From Paenibacillus sp. FSL R5-0766 (lineage in GTDB: Bacteria > Bacillota > Bacilli > Paenibacillales > Paenibacillaceae), in assembly GCF_037971845.1 (NCBI RefSeq), contig NZ_CP150227.1, forward strand, positions 1,984,001 to 2,048,000: a stretch of DNA of 64,000 nt, read 5' to 3'. The first letter of the stretch is position 1. Every line of letters begins with the position of its first letter. The translations under genes were made by a program, and so were the position numbers. The notes under the pieces are model-generated. The model was not told the origin of the DNA. It was given only the letters and a program-made list of their open reading frames with translations, and made no database searches. Below are positions 36,374 to 46,504 of this stretch, piece after piece.

Positions 36374-39196
36374 ATGCATTTGAGAAAATGGTGGAGCTTG
36401 TGCTTGTCGGCTGTATTGATCTTCAGTTTGTTCCCAAGTGTGGGAACAGGAGGGACACGTGCTGCGGCTGCGGACGTTAAGACTGGTGATGATGAAGTAC
36501 TGTTTGAGGCTAATTTTGAAGATGGTGTGTTGGGACAATGGCGTCCACGTGCGAGTGAAAAGCTTGATATCGTAGCGCAAGTAGGTCACGACAGTACACG
36601 CAGTCTGAGAACCTCTTCACGTACCGAAACGTTCCATGGACCCTTAATTGAAGTAATAGACCATGTACAGAAGGGCAGCACGGTTCATATTTCTTTTTGG
36701 GCCATGTATGATGAAGGGCCGGACAGTCAGGTCATTAACGGTTCACTGGAGAAAGAGTACAATAACGACGCTTCAAGTCGAGAATATGCTACGTTTGCCT
36801 CTGCAACTCTGAACAAGGGACAGTGGAAAAAAATCGAGGCGGATGTGGTGATCCCTGGAGAAAATAGCGGCATCACCGGATTCCGGATGTATGCAGAGAC
36901 ACCTTGGAAGACGTCAGCGGAAGTGACGCCGGCGGATACGATTACTTTTTACGTGGATGATGTACTGATTACGGAAGCCGAAAAAATTGAAATAGAGTCG
37001 AACATTCCGAATCTAGTGGATGTTGTGGGTCAACACTATGCAATGGGAGCGGCAATCGACCAGTCTGCACTGGATGCGGAAGATCCGCATTCCCAGCTGT
37101 TGACGAAACATTTTAATAGTATTACAGCTGGAAACTTTATGAAAATGGATGCGATGCAGCCTCAGGAAGGACAGTTTGTCTGGTCAGAGACAGATCGCCT
37201 GGTGGAGTTTGCCGAAGCAAATGACATGGAAATCAGAGGTCATACGCTGTTATGGCATAGTCAGGTGCCAGAGTGGTTCTTTACAGATCCAAACGATGCT
37301 TCGAAACCTGCCACGCGGGAACAGTTGCTTGCACGGATGAAAACCCATATTCAAACCATCGTGACCCGCTACAAAGGAAAGGTTCATACATGGGATGTCG
37401 TCAATGAAGTCATCTCGGATGGAGGCGGCTTGCGGAATGAGGCCAGTAATTCCAAGTGGAGAGATATTATTGGGGATGTAGATGGCGACGGAGATGACAG
37501 TGATTACATTGAGCTGGCTTTCCGTTATGCGCGTGAGGCTGACCCCGATGCTGTACTGGTGATTAACGATTATGGAATGGAGGGCAATGGAAACAAGGTA
37601 AATGATATGGTGAAGCTTGTAGAGAAGCTGCTTGCCAAAGGAACACCGATTGATGCGGTTGGATTCCAGATGCATGTGTCGATGTACGGACCGGATGTAA
37701 AGCTCATTCGTGAGGCTTTTGAGAAAGTGATCGCTCTTGGTGTGAATGTACAGGTTACAGAGCTGGACGTTTCGATCTATTCAAGTAATTCTGAACTGGA
37801 GATGCCTGTCACAGATGAATTAATGCTGCAACAAGCTTATCGTTATCGTGAACTGTTCGACCTGTTCGACGAGTTGGGAAAACGCGGCGTAATGGACAGC
37901 GTTACAGTATGGGGACTTGCGGATGATGGTACATGGCTTGACAATCATCCAGTCAAAGGACGCAAAGATGCACCATTGTTATTTGATCGTAAATTAAAAG
38001 CGAAACCGGCCTATTGGGCACTGGTGGATGCTACCACTCTTCCGATCTATCGTAATGAATGGACAGGATTGAAGGCCAGCCCTTCTTTCCCGAATCACAA
38101 AGGACAGGAAGATATTCTTTGGGGTGCTGTGAAAGGACTCGAAATTAATCATCTGGCAGATGGTACATCTGCGGTTACGGGTGAGGCTCGTATGATGTGG
38201 GATGCCAAAAAGGTGAATTTACGAGTGGAAGTGAAGGATACCACACGTCGCAAAGGGGATCAGGTGCAGGTTTTCCTCGCGGAAGAAGTCAAGGGGACAG
38301 GTGCTGCAACTTCTGAAGCTGATCTGTCTGCCAAGAAGAAAAATCCGCCGTCTGCAAATGGTCAATATACATTTAAACGGGATGGCGGTAAAGGCAAAGA
38401 TAAAAATACTTACAACGTACAGGAGACAAAAACCGGTTATGTTGTATACGCATCACTGCCTATGTCAGCTGCTCTACTTACCGAAGGCCAGGTCTTGTCT
38501 CTGGATTTTCGGATTACGGATGAACACGCTGCTGGAAAGACAGCGACCATCGTTTGGAATGATATTTCCAATCAGCAGCCCGACAAACCAGCCAACCGGG
38601 GCAAACTGAAGCTCGGTTCTGTTTTGAAACAAACCAAGGTCACTTATGGCAAACCTGTAATTGATGCGAAAAAGGATAACGTCTGGAAAAAGGCTGCATC
38701 TGTTAAAACGGATGTCTGGGTGGTCGGAAACTCCGGTGCAACGGCGACTGCACAGCTGTTATGGGATGAGAAATACCTGTACGTATTGGCAGATGTGAAA
38801 GATCCTTTGCGAAGCAAATTAAGTTCTAATGCACATGAGCAGGATTCAATCGAGATTTTTATCGACCCGAGCAAAGATCAGACAACATTCTATCAGGAGG
38901 ATGACGCCCAGTACCGGGTCAATTTTGATAATGAGGCTTCTTTTGGAGGAAATGCACGGAAAGAAAGTTTCAAATCAGCTACCCGATTAACAAGCGGAGG
39001 GTATACAGTGGAAGTGGCAATCCCACTAGATAGCGTTCGTGCTGAAGGGCAAAGATGGATTGGATTTGATCTGCAAGTTAATGATGATGGCGCGGGGGAT
39101 GGCAAGCGAAGCAGTGTGTCCATCTGGAGTGATTCATCAGGTAATTCTTATCAAGATACTTCCGGTTTTGGCAGTCTGTTATTGACTCGCAAATAG
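36374..39196 (+). CDS. Secreted multidomain GH10 endo-1,4-beta-xylanase
   Basis: 940 residues. The signal peptide (about 1-33) ends near GGTRAAAADV. A CBM22/CBM4_9-type carbohydrate-binding domain spans about 40-200. The GH10 barrel (about 210-555) shows FNSITAGNFMKMDAMQP, the acid/base Glu in TWDVVNEVISDGGG and the nucleophile Glu in VQVTELDVSIYSS. Two CBM9-like domains follow (about 580-745 and 755-938). This is the layout of large Paenibacillus xylanases that cut xylan outside the cell. No S-layer anchor is seen, so it should be released. The start follows AAGGAGGAGATCGG. Confidence 0.94.
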   Translation: MHLRKWWSLCLSAVLIFSLFPSVGTGGTRAAAADVKTGDDEVLFEANFEDGVLGQWRPRASEKLDIVAQVGHDSTRSLRTSSRTETFHGPLIEVIDHVQKGSTVHISFWAMYDEGPDSQVINGSLEKEYNNDASSREYATFASATLNKGQWKKIEADVVIPGENSGITGFRMYAETPWKTSAEVTPADTITFYVDDVLITEAEKIEIESNIPNLVDVVGQHYAMGAAIDQSALDAEDPHSQLLTKHFNSITAGNFMKMDAMQPQEGQFVWSETDRLVEFAEANDMEIRGHTLLWHSQVPEWFFTDPNDASKPATREQLLARMKTHIQTIVTRYKGKVHTWDVVNEVISDGGGLRNEASNSKWRDIIGDVDGDGDDSDYIELAFRYAREADPDAVLVINDYGMEGNGNKVNDMVKLVEKLLAKGTPIDAVGFQMHVSMYGPDVKLIREAFEKVIALGVNVQVTELDVSIYSSNSELEMPVTDELMLQQAYRYRELFDLFDELGKRGVMDSVTVWGLADDGTWLDNHPVKGRKDAPLLFDRKLKAKPAYWALVDATTLPIYRNEWTGLKASPSFPNHKGQEDILWGAVKGLEINHLADGTSAVTGEARMMWDAKKVNLRVEVKDTTRRKGDQVQVFLAEEVKGTGAATSEADLSAKKKNPPSANGQYTFKRDGGKGKDKNTYNVQETKTGYVVYASLPMSAALLTEGQVLSLDFRITDEHAAGKTATIVWNDISNQQPDKPANRGKLKLGSVLKQTKVTYGKPVIDAKKDNVWKKAASVKTDVWVVGNSGATATAQLLWDEKYLYVLADVKDPLRSKLSSNAHEQDSIEIFIDPSKDQTTFYQEDDAQYRVNFDNEASFGGNARKESFKSATRLTSGGYTVEVAIPLDSVRAEGQRWIGFDLQVNDDGAGDGKRSSVSIWSDSSGNSYQDTSGFGSLLLTRK

Positions 39197-39461
39197 AATA
39201 TTTTGTTGTGAATTAGAATATGAAAATGTTAGCTAATCAACATCGTATATCTGGAAATAAGTGTTGATTTTAAGGGCTGGGACGTTTAGACTATATACAT
39301 TCAAATAAACGGGTTCCAATGTATGACAACGGCTTCAACCAAGCCTGTGGTCACGAGTCAAATGATGCGGAGGGAGTGCCTGTCATCCAGACAGCGCACT
39401 CGCTTCTTTTTTACATTTTTGCATACATACAAGGCATTTCCCGGTCGAAAGGACAGAGTGA

Positions 39462-41942
39462 GTGGAGCACCTACATGGTACGTACAACTTAGAACTTGTT
39501 ATTTTATCCTATATTATTGCATCGTTAGCTTCATACGCTGCCCTTGACCTTGCAGGCCGTGTAAGTCAGGCTAGCGGGATGGCGCGGAATGTATGGCTTA
39601 CCTGCGGTGCAGTCTCGATGGGGCTGGGAATCTGGTCCATGCATTTCGTAGGTATGCTGGCTTTTGTTCTGCCTACGCAAGTCTCCTATTCCACCGGTAA
39701 GGTTGTTTTATCTGTTCTACTTGCTATTGTCGCATCAGGGGTGGCCTTGAACATTGCGGGTAGACAATCGGGCAGGATAAGCCAGCTCATAATTGCTGGA
39801 GTGCTGATGACAGCGGGGATCAGCTCGATGCATTATGTGGGAATGGCAGCGATGTCAACTCCGGTTACGTATGAACCAGGCAGAGTAGTGTTATCCATTC
39901 TGATTGCAGCGCTTGCTTCCTTTGCGGCATTGTGGCTCATGTTTTTCTTCCGTTATCATCAATCAAGACATACCTGGGTTTACAAGATGGGCAGCGGTCT
40001 CATTATGGGGATTGGAATCTCTGGCATGCATTATACCGGGATGTCAGCCGCACATTTCCATCATTCACATGGCTCGATGGTAAGTTCAGGTATGCAGATT
40101 GAGCCAGGCATTCTCGCCTACTTGATCGCATCGGGCACATTTATTGCTTTGGGTTTGACGTTGTTTGGCATATTTATCAATCAGCGAATGACACAGAAAG
40201 ATCGACGGATTCATGAGAATGAGCAATGGTATCAGGCCCTGTATCATAACCATTCGGATGCCATTATTTCAGTGAACAAGGAAGGTATTGTCAAAGGCAT
40301 TAATGCTGCTGTAACAACAATCACCGGATATCCTGAAAAAGGGGTCATGGATCGTTCCATTGATGAGATCGCTCAGCAAATCGATATAGAGTGGATAAGT
40401 GAATTTGATTCCATCGATTGGGATGATCATGGGCTGGAGCAGGCGCACTACATGGCCAAAATGAGAGACGTACAGGGTGAACTTCTGGACCTTAGTATTG
40501 TTGTAGTTCCTGTTGTCATTGATGGCAGACATGTGGGAAGTCACATTTTGATCAAAGACATTACGGAGGAGAAGCAGGCTCAGGAGAACATTCGTCACCA
40601 GGCTTTGCATGATCCGCTCACGGGGCTGCCCAATCGGCGCAAGTTGGATGATGTACTGGCTCTCACGATTCAAGTTTCGGAAGAAAAAGGGAATTCTTTT
40701 GCAGTTATGGTGATGGATATAGACCGTTTCAAGATGATTAATGACTCGCTGGGACATTCCGTTGGGGATATATTTCTAAGAGAAGTCAGCAGCCGGATCA
40801 TGAAAGCGATCGAAGCTTCTGATCCGATGGCGGTGGAGAATGTCATGCTGGCCCGAATGGGCGGAGACGAGTTCACAGTAGTTGTAACCGATGATCAAGC
40901 GACTGAGGTTCGAGTGGCAGAACTTGCAAAACAGATTGTTGAAGCCATTCAGTTACCTTATCGACTGAAGGAGAATGACTTTTACGTAACCGCCAGCATT
41001 GGAATCGCGATGTACCCGGATCATGGAGTGGGCGTGGATGCTTTGCTGAAACATGCGGATTCCGCCATGTATGAAGTGAAGAAAAACGGCAAAAACGGTT
41101 TCCAATTCTACACGGCCCAACTGGATTCAGAACTATATGAACGCATTGAGCTGGAGGGTTATCTTCGTAAAGCGTTGGAACGCGATGAGATGGTCCTGTA
41201 CTATCAACCACAGATTCGTACCGAGGATAGCCGCATGATTGGTGTGGAGGCTCTTATTCGTTGGAATCATCCACTCAAAGGTCTGCTCGCACCCAATGTG
41301 TTCATTCCGCTTGCAGAAGAGACAGGCATGATCTATGAGATTGGCAACTGGACGCTGAGGGAAGCGTGCAGACAGATGAAGCTCTGGCACGCCAGTGGCG
41401 GACCCCTCATTCCGGTATCGGTTAACTTGTCCAGCCAGCAGTTTCACCAATCCAACTTGGTAGAACAGGTCAAGAATGCACTCTTGGAGACAGGGCTGGA
41501 TGCTCAATATCTTGAACTGGAAATAACAGAGAGCATGATGATGGATGCAGCAGTTTCCACGGCGATCCTTAATGAATTGACAGCACTGGGTGTCAAGATC
41601 AGCCTGGATGATTTTGGTACGGGATACAGCTCACTCAGTTATCTGAAACATTTCCCGATTAACAAGCTCAAGATTGATCGTTCGTTTGTGACGGACATTA
41701 CAGAGAGTCACAGCGATCAAGCCATTGTGGCGACCATTATATCAATGGCACAGAATCTCAAGATGGAAGTCATTGCGGAAGGCATTGAGACGAAAGGCCA
41801 ACTGGATATTCTGATGCAGAATGACTGCCGGGAGATTCAGGGATATTATTTCAGTCGTCCACTGCCAGCAAGTGAAGTGGAGCATGATTTCTTTGTGCCG
41901 CTGCGATTGCAGGGTAATGGTACACCGCCGGTACCATCCTAA
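39462..41942 (+). CDS. MHYT-PAS-GGDEF-EAL cyclic-di-GMP protein
   Basis: 826 residues from GTG 39462. Seven or so N-terminal transmembrane segments contain three MHYT-type motifs (SMHFVG, SMHYVG, GMHYTG), a putative copper/gas-sensing unit. A PAS domain (about 245-375) follows. The GGDEF domain (about 385-550) has ARMGGDEFTVVV, an active-site-like motif. The EAL domain (about 565-815) has the GVEALIRWNHP, ELEITESMMMD and DDFGTGYSSLSYL signatures expected of active phosphodiesterase. It may make or degrade c-di-GMP. In the ancestral layout it would be convergent with spoVR; the hot spot now lies between them. Confidence 0.92.
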   Translation: MEHLHGTYNLELVILSYIIASLASYAALDLAGRVSQASGMARNVWLTCGAVSMGLGIWSMHFVGMLAFVLPTQVSYSTGKVVLSVLLAIVASGVALNIAGRQSGRISQLIIAGVLMTAGISSMHYVGMAAMSTPVTYEPGRVVLSILIAALASFAALWLMFFFRYHQSRHTWVYKMGSGLIMGIGISGMHYTGMSAAHFHHSHGSMVSSGMQIEPGILAYLIASGTFIALGLTLFGIFINQRMTQKDRRIHENEQWYQALYHNHSDAIISVNKEGIVKGINAAVTTITGYPEKGVMDRSIDEIAQQIDIEWISEFDSIDWDDHGLEQAHYMAKMRDVQGELLDLSIVVVPVVIDGRHVGSHILIKDITEEKQAQENIRHQALHDPLTGLPNRRKLDDVLALTIQVSEEKGNSFAVMVMDIDRFKMINDSLGHSVGDIFLREVSSRIMKAIEASDPMAVENVMLARMGGDEFTVVVTDDQATEVRVAELAKQIVEAIQLPYRLKENDFYVTASIGIAMYPDHGVGVDALLKHADSAMYEVKKNGKNGFQFYTAQLDSELYERIELEGYLRKALERDEMVLYYQPQIRTEDSRMIGVEALIRWNHPLKGLLAPNVFIPLAEETGMIYEIGNWTLREACRQMKLWHASGGPLIPVSVNLSSQQFHQSNLVEQVKNALLETGLDAQYLELEITESMMMDAAVSTAILNELTALGVKISLDDFGTGYSSLSYLKHFPINKLKIDRSFVTDITESHSDQAIVATIISMAQNLKMEVIAEGIETKGQLDILMQNDCREIQGYYFSRPLPASEVEHDFFVPLRLQGNGTPPVPS

Positions 41943-41955
41943 TTTTATGTATGCC

Positions 41956-42000
41956 AAGCGGCAAGTTCCCGTGTATGTCGGGAACTTGCCGCTTTTTTTG
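41956..42000 (+). terminator. Hairpin terminator, spoVR-end copy 1
   Basis: AAGCGGCAAGTTCCCG (41956-41971) pairs perfectly with CGGGAACTTGCCGCTT (41979-41994) followed by a T run. The same element recurs at 46379 and 49581, each time just beyond a spoVR 3' end. Confidence 0.9.
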
Positions 42001-42078
42001 TTTTTTTATGGTATGTCGCCATCCTTCATACGTGATACGAAGGTTCTCTTTTTTAAAAGGGAAAGGGCTGTTGGAACC

Positions 42079-42682
42079 TCACATAAACTTGCGGTGGTGT
42101 TTCTTACCATCATACGTAAACCAGATCGGCTTATCCTCGACACGTGTCTCCACATGTACGGTACGTCCCCAGAGGCGATACAGATAAGGCAGGGTGCGTT
42201 CCATATATTTCAGATCCAGCTCGATGCCCTCATATTGATGTTTTAGTACGAGTTCACCGGTCCGCAGATAGTCAGCATCTTGCACAACCAGATAAGGGGA
42301 GCCTCCGTTGACACGTGAAAATACGAGCTGATCCCGTATGTTCTCCCAGGACTTGTCGGTAATGGTCGAGATCCTCGGTTAATTGTTTGGTCATGTAATT
42401 GCGGATAAAAGAGGTATCGGAATCGAATTCACGCACTTCGAACATTTTGGCACGACCTTGCCCTGGTTTGCGGCCCCAACGTTCCTGTTCTTCACGGGTT
42501 GGGTTATCCCAGCGCCGTTCAATATCCTCGAAAATCTTCAATCCCAAATAATATGGATTCAGACTTTGTTTGGATGGCTGCACCACGGAGGAGTTGAGCT
42601 TGGCGAATTCGATCGTATCCTCACTGTTCAGATCGAGTTCACGGATAATGCGTTGATGCCAGTAGGATGCCCAGCTCTCGTT
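42079..42682 (-). pseudogene. Truncated spoVR 3'-end copy 1, with internal deletion
   Basis: On the minus strand this matches the last 200 or so codons of the intact spoVR gene at 49708-51144, from about [11 protein letters not shown] to the C-terminal [10 protein letters not shown] 35-base deletion relative to the intact gene (missing bases between GTCGGTAAT and GGTC near 42362) shifts the frame after KQLTEDLD, so the copy cannot encode a proper C-terminus. Similarity stops abruptly at 42682. It has no start region and is almost surely non-functional as a protein. Similarity to the intact gene is high but with many silent differences. Confidence 0.9.
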
Positions 42683-42798
42683 GAGCTAAGGTGCTGATTT
42701 TTTGTACATAAGCAATGCAGGAAAAAAGTCCTATTGTGTAGAAATATGTAACTTATAGCATCTTCCAGCTTTAATAAAATGCAAAGGTGGGCACTATA

Positions 42799-45516
42799 GT
42801 GAAATTTCATGGTTCAAAATGGTGGAAATTTGATTTTCACACTCATACTCCTGTATCAAGCGATTACGGAAAGGGTCCAGACCAAGAGACACTAAAAGCA
42901 CGTGAACCACGTCAGTGGTTAATGGATTATATGGCAAAAGAAGTTGATTGTGTAGCTATAACAGATCATAATTCAGGGGAATGGATTGATACTCTAAAGA
43001 ATGAACTAAATCTTATGAGAGAAGAGCAAGTGGGTGGGTATAGAGAATTAACCATTTTTCCTGGAGTTGAAATAACAGTTCATGGGAATATACATCTTTT
43101 AGCAATATTTGACCCCTCTGAAGATTCTACGCGTATAACTAAGCTTTTAAGTGAATCTAAGTACGAGGGTACATATGGTGATTCTGATAGTTGTACAAGT
43201 AAATCATTTAATGATGTTGTCGATATCATTCATGGAATGAAAGGATTGGCTATACCTGCACATGTTGATATCGATAGAGGTTTGTTTGTGGAGGAAGAAG
43301 GGAATTCTTTAAGAAAATGCTTAAGTGCTAATGGGCTGCTTGCGATGCAACTGTGTGATCTTAAGTTTGAAGTACCTCAAATATATAAGGATATGAAATT
43401 AAAACTGACTGAAGTCGCAGGATCTGATAGCCATCGTCCCGAAAATGTTGCCTCAAGTTTCACGTGGGTGAAAATGGAAGTTCCTAATTTAGAGGCGTTG
43501 AGGCTTGCTTTACACGATGGTGATGATGGAATTATTCGAAGTGATGCAAATGTTGACAATCCAAATGATACACATGACCGATTTTTTATTAATTCGATTG
43601 AGATAACCCATGGAGCAAAAGCAGGAAGACGTACGCCGCTTAAAGTTGAGTTTAGCCCTTGGTTAAATACAGTAATTGGTGGCAGAGGGTCTGGTAAATC
43701 CAGTCTAATAGAGTATATGAGACTCCCTTTGAGTAAAACGACAGGTCTTCCACAAAAAGTAAGTGACGAATTTAAAGAATTTAATCAGGTTCCGAAAGAA
43801 AGAGGAAGACCTGGTATGCTGACTTCTACCACAAATGTAAGAGTGGAGATGCAGAAAGATGGGAGAAATATTGCACTATCGTGGTCAAATAATAAAATAA
43901 TAGAAGAACATAAAAATGAACAAGGAGAATGGGAACAAAAAGAAGAAAGTAGTAATATTGACTCAAGGTTTCCGATAAGAATATTCAGTCAAAAACATCT
44001 GTATTCACTAACAGAGGATCCAAACCATATCTTGAATATAATTGATCAGCAATTAGATAAAAATGAGTGGTTGGAGAGAAAAGAAGAGCTCACACAAAAA
44101 TTCTTACACTCAAGAAATAAGCAGCGAGACCTTATACTAAAAATTAATACTAAAGGAAATTTAAAATCTGAGTTAGATGATGTAGTTGCAAAAATGAGGA
44201 TTTTTGAGGATTCCGGACATAAAGACTTACTTGAACGTTATCAAAAATCCCAAGCACTAAACGAAAAAATCAATTATGAGATCGGGAAAATATCCAAACT
44301 TAACAAGGAATTGGATATTATCGGTTTTCCGGATCTGACCATTGATTCAGACAGTTGTTTAGGCTTAGATACTGAATCTTTAGATCAATTAAAGGAGAAA
44401 GCGACTGAATATAATGAGATTACTTCGCGAATAAAGGAAATGATCTTGTCATTAAAAACACTTGAAAACCGATTTGTTGAAACTGCATCTAAGATTCCTT
44501 GGCATGAGAGTCGTATAGAGCATCAAGAAAAATACAATGAACTCGTTAAACGATTAGAGGAAAATGGGGAAAAGAACCCGAATGCGTATGGACAACATGT
44601 ATTGAGGAAGAGAGAACTCGAAGAAAAAATTAATGAAATTGAAAAAATAGAAGGGGAATATACAAAACAAAGTGAGGAGTCAAGGCTATTATATGTAGAA
44701 ATACATCGGCATGAGAAGAAACTAAGAACCGAGCGAGAAAATGCAATTAAAAAATGGCAAGGTTCAAACCCTCATATTAGAATTCATCTGAAAGTTATGG
44801 GTGATATTAACAATGCTGAAGAGAGCTTTAGAAGTTTAATAAGAAAATCAGGAAGCGAATTTTCAAAAGATATTTTGGAACGTGACGATGATGGGATTCC
44901 CAAAAATGGACTTATTTTTGACATTTTGAGTTCTGAAAATCCTTGGAAAGAACGTGCTGACGTAATAAAAAAAGTTGTTACTGTTACAGAACAAGAATCC
45001 AATGGATTTGGTAAACCTTTCGCAAAACATCTTAATTCCCTACACTTAAAGACACCTGAGGACAACGATAGAATGTATTTATGGTTTCCTGAAGATAAAA
45101 TTGATCTGAAATTGGTATCAAATCGTAAAGAAGAAGATATAGAAACTGGTTCTGCTGGACAAAGGACAGCGGCTATGTTATCTCTGATGCTACTACTTGA
45201 TGACTCACCAATAATTATTGATCAACCTGAGGAAGATCTGGATACCAAGAGGATTACTGATTTAGTTGTCACTAGTCTAAGAGAATTCAAAAAGAAGCAA
45301 CAAGTTATAGTGATAACTCATAATCCGAACATACCGGTAAATGGTGCTTCTGAAAATATAATTCAAATGAATTTTGCTGGAGGACAGATTCAAAAGCTAA
45401 TAAGTGGAGCGTTACAGAAAACGGATGTACGTGAGGCAGTTTGCGAAGTCATGGAAGGAGGAAAAGATGCTTTAGATAAGCGGTATTTTAGAATTTCTAG
45501 AGCGCTTGAGGAATAA
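42799..45516 (+). CDS. TrlF-like protein: PHP phosphoesterase fused to ABC/SMC-type ATPase
   Basis: 905 residues from GTG 42799, 8 bases after AAAGGTGG. The N-terminal PHP domain (about 5-250) shows FDFHTHTP (His14, His16), AITDHNSGEW, FPGVEITV, IPAHVDID and GSDSHRPENV, the metal ligands of polymerase/histidinol-phosphatase-like phosphoesterases. The ATPase has Walker A IGGRGSGKSSL (about 293-302), a long coiled-coil middle (about 420-680), the signature SAGQRTAAM (about 785) and Walker B PIIIDQPEEDLD (about 804-815). Such fusions are typical accessory genes and a nucleic-acid-targeting defence role is plausible (inference). Visibly more A+T-rich than the core genes around it. Confidence 0.8.
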   Translation: MKFHGSKWWKFDFHTHTPVSSDYGKGPDQETLKAREPRQWLMDYMAKEVDCVAITDHNSGEWIDTLKNELNLMREEQVGGYRELTIFPGVEITVHGNIHLLAIFDPSEDSTRITKLLSESKYEGTYGDSDSCTSKSFNDVVDIIHGMKGLAIPAHVDIDRGLFVEEEGNSLRKCLSANGLLAMQLCDLKFEVPQIYKDMKLKLTEVAGSDSHRPENVASSFTWVKMEVPNLEALRLALHDGDDGIIRSDANVDNPNDTHDRFFINSIEITHGAKAGRRTPLKVEFSPWLNTVIGGRGSGKSSLIEYMRLPLSKTTGLPQKVSDEFKEFNQVPKERGRPGMLTSTTNVRVEMQKDGRNIALSWSNNKIIEEHKNEQGEWEQKEESSNIDSRFPIRIFSQKHLYSLTEDPNHILNIIDQQLDKNEWLERKEELTQKFLHSRNKQRDLILKINTKGNLKSELDDVVAKMRIFEDSGHKDLLERYQKSQALNEKINYEIGKISKLNKELDIIGFPDLTIDSDSCLGLDTESLDQLKEKATEYNEITSRIKEMILSLKTLENRFVETASKIPWHESRIEHQEKYNELVKRLEENGEKNPNAYGQHVLRKRELEEKINEIEKIEGEYTKQSEESRLLYVEIHRHEKKLRTERENAIKKWQGSNPHIRIHLKVMGDINNAEESFRSLIRKSGSEFSKDILERDDDGIPKNGLIFDILSSENPWKERADVIKKVVTVTEQESNGFGKPFAKHLNSLHLKTPEDNDRMYLWFPEDKIDLKLVSNRKEEDIETGSAGQRTAAMLSLMLLLDDSPIIIDQPEEDLDTKRITDLVVTSLREFKKKQQVIVITHNPNIPVNGASENIIQMNFAGGQIQKLISGALQKTDVREAVCEVMEGGKDALDKRYFRISRALEE

Positions 45517-45520
45517 TGTT

Positions 45521-45550
45521 ACTGCCGACTATTGTGTCGGCAGTTTTTTT
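45521..45550 (+). terminator. Terminator of the TrlF-like gene
   Basis: ACTGCCGAC (45521-45529) pairs perfectly with GTCGGCAGT (45536-45544), then seven T. It overlaps the end of the small convergent gene. Confidence 0.92.
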
Positions 45551-45744
45551 AACTTAAACACAACAATAGGAGTAGAGTATGCTGTTTTCATATCATACAA
45601 GTTCATTTTGTACGCTGTGAAAATTCCTTCGTCATTTGAATAATATGCTCTTGCTTTCTCGAAAGATTCCCATCTTGATATCTGTTGAGCAAGCCTTTGA
45701 GTTTCAAGATTCTTGATTTCAGTTTTTGATAGTTGAACAAACAT
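45529..45744 (-). CDS. Small hypothetical protein (71 residues)
   Basis: ATG 45744 lies about 6 bases after GAGGTG on the minus strand. The product (begins MFVQLSKTEIKNLETQ, ends VVFKLKKLPTQ) is basic, with no membrane segment or known motif. Convergent with the TrlF-like gene, whose terminator overlaps its 3' end. I do not recognise a family. Could be a real small cargo gene or a spurious frame. Confidence 0.4.
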   Translation of the reverse strand: MFVQLSKTEIKNLETQRLAQQISRWESFEKARAYYSNDEGIFTAYKMNLYDMKTAYSTPIVVFKLKKLPTQ

Positions 45745-46100
45745 ATATTTCACCTCGATAAGTTTTGTATATTCTATGTGAGAACTCCGTTACTCAGTCT
45801 ATTTTTCCTCAAAAGAAAGTGTAAAATACAATCGAGAAACCAAGATGACCTCGTCAATCTAAAAACATAAAAAAATTGTAGAAGATCCATACCAGAAGTA
45901 ACAGTTGGTGGAGTTATGGTTGGAACATTTGGAGACCAAGAGTGAACGTGTTATGGCGCTGAATCCTGTTCCGCAAATGTAAATCGACAAAAAGTAATGG
46001 TTTCATGGCTGGGCTGAGATGCCACCTGGTTGTATGCTATAATTCAGGTAAAAGTATGATTCACCAAATTTAGCAATATCATTGAAGGAGGTTGCGAAGG
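45745..46100. other. A+T-rich intergenic stretch in cargo block 1
   Basis: About 350 bases with no convincing gene or repeat. It contains ATCGACAAAA (45983-45992), one mismatch from a Spo0A box, of doubtful meaning. Confidence 0.4.
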
Positions 46101-46319
46101 ATGAACTTTAGTCTTAAGGCTCCTGATGGCACTGTCATTGAATCCTATGAGAAGGATCATAAGGAATTCATTCGTATTGCCGGTCTGGAATATGAAGTCT
46201 ATAACCCGGTGGATGAGCTAGACTCCGATCCGGAGATACGGCAAATGATTGAAGCTTCCGAGAAAGACATTAAACAAGGCAAGCTGTATTCAACAGATGA
46301 CTTGATTGAACTGGTGTAA
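46101..46319 (+). CDS. Small acidic protein resembling the C-terminus of a type II antitoxin
   Basis: 72 residues from ATG 46101, nine bases after a perfect AAGGAGG; the upstream TTG at 46092 overlaps that site. The protein is strongly acidic (EYEVYNPVDELDSDPEIRQM) and ends in EASEKDIKQGKLYSTDDLIELV, which reads like the toxin-binding tail of Phd/RelB/YefM-type antitoxins. No toxin partner is adjacent: the spoVR-end repeat begins within two bases of its stop codon. Either an orphan antitoxin left by a recombination event, or an unrelated small regulator. Confidence 0.5.
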   Translation: MNFSLKAPDGTVIESYEKDHKEFIRIAGLEYEVYNPVDELDSDPEIRQMIEASEKDIKQGKLYSTDDLIELV

Positions 46320-46378
46320 TCACTTCATTTAAGCATGGTGCAATGAAACGTAATTTTAAATATTAATTATGAAATGCC

Positions 46379-46423
46379 AAGCGGCAAGTCCCCGTTTATG
46401 TCGGGAACTTGCCGCTTTTTTAT
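46379..46423 (+). terminator. Hairpin terminator, spoVR-end copy 2
   Basis: AAGCGGCAAGTCCCCG pairs with CGGGAACTTGCCGCTT with one mismatch, then T run. Confidence 0.85.
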
Positions 46424-46504
46424 GTCTTATCTTTTATTAATCATTAATCTCACTCATGATAAGAGCATTTATATTTCAGTTTCCTACAACGATGTTCGAA
46501 AACC

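Noticed and set aside
45983..45992. ATCGACAAAA (Spo0A-like) in cargo block 1, also at 63459-63468
   Set aside because: One mismatch in the core and no promoter geometry; expected by chance at this frequency.
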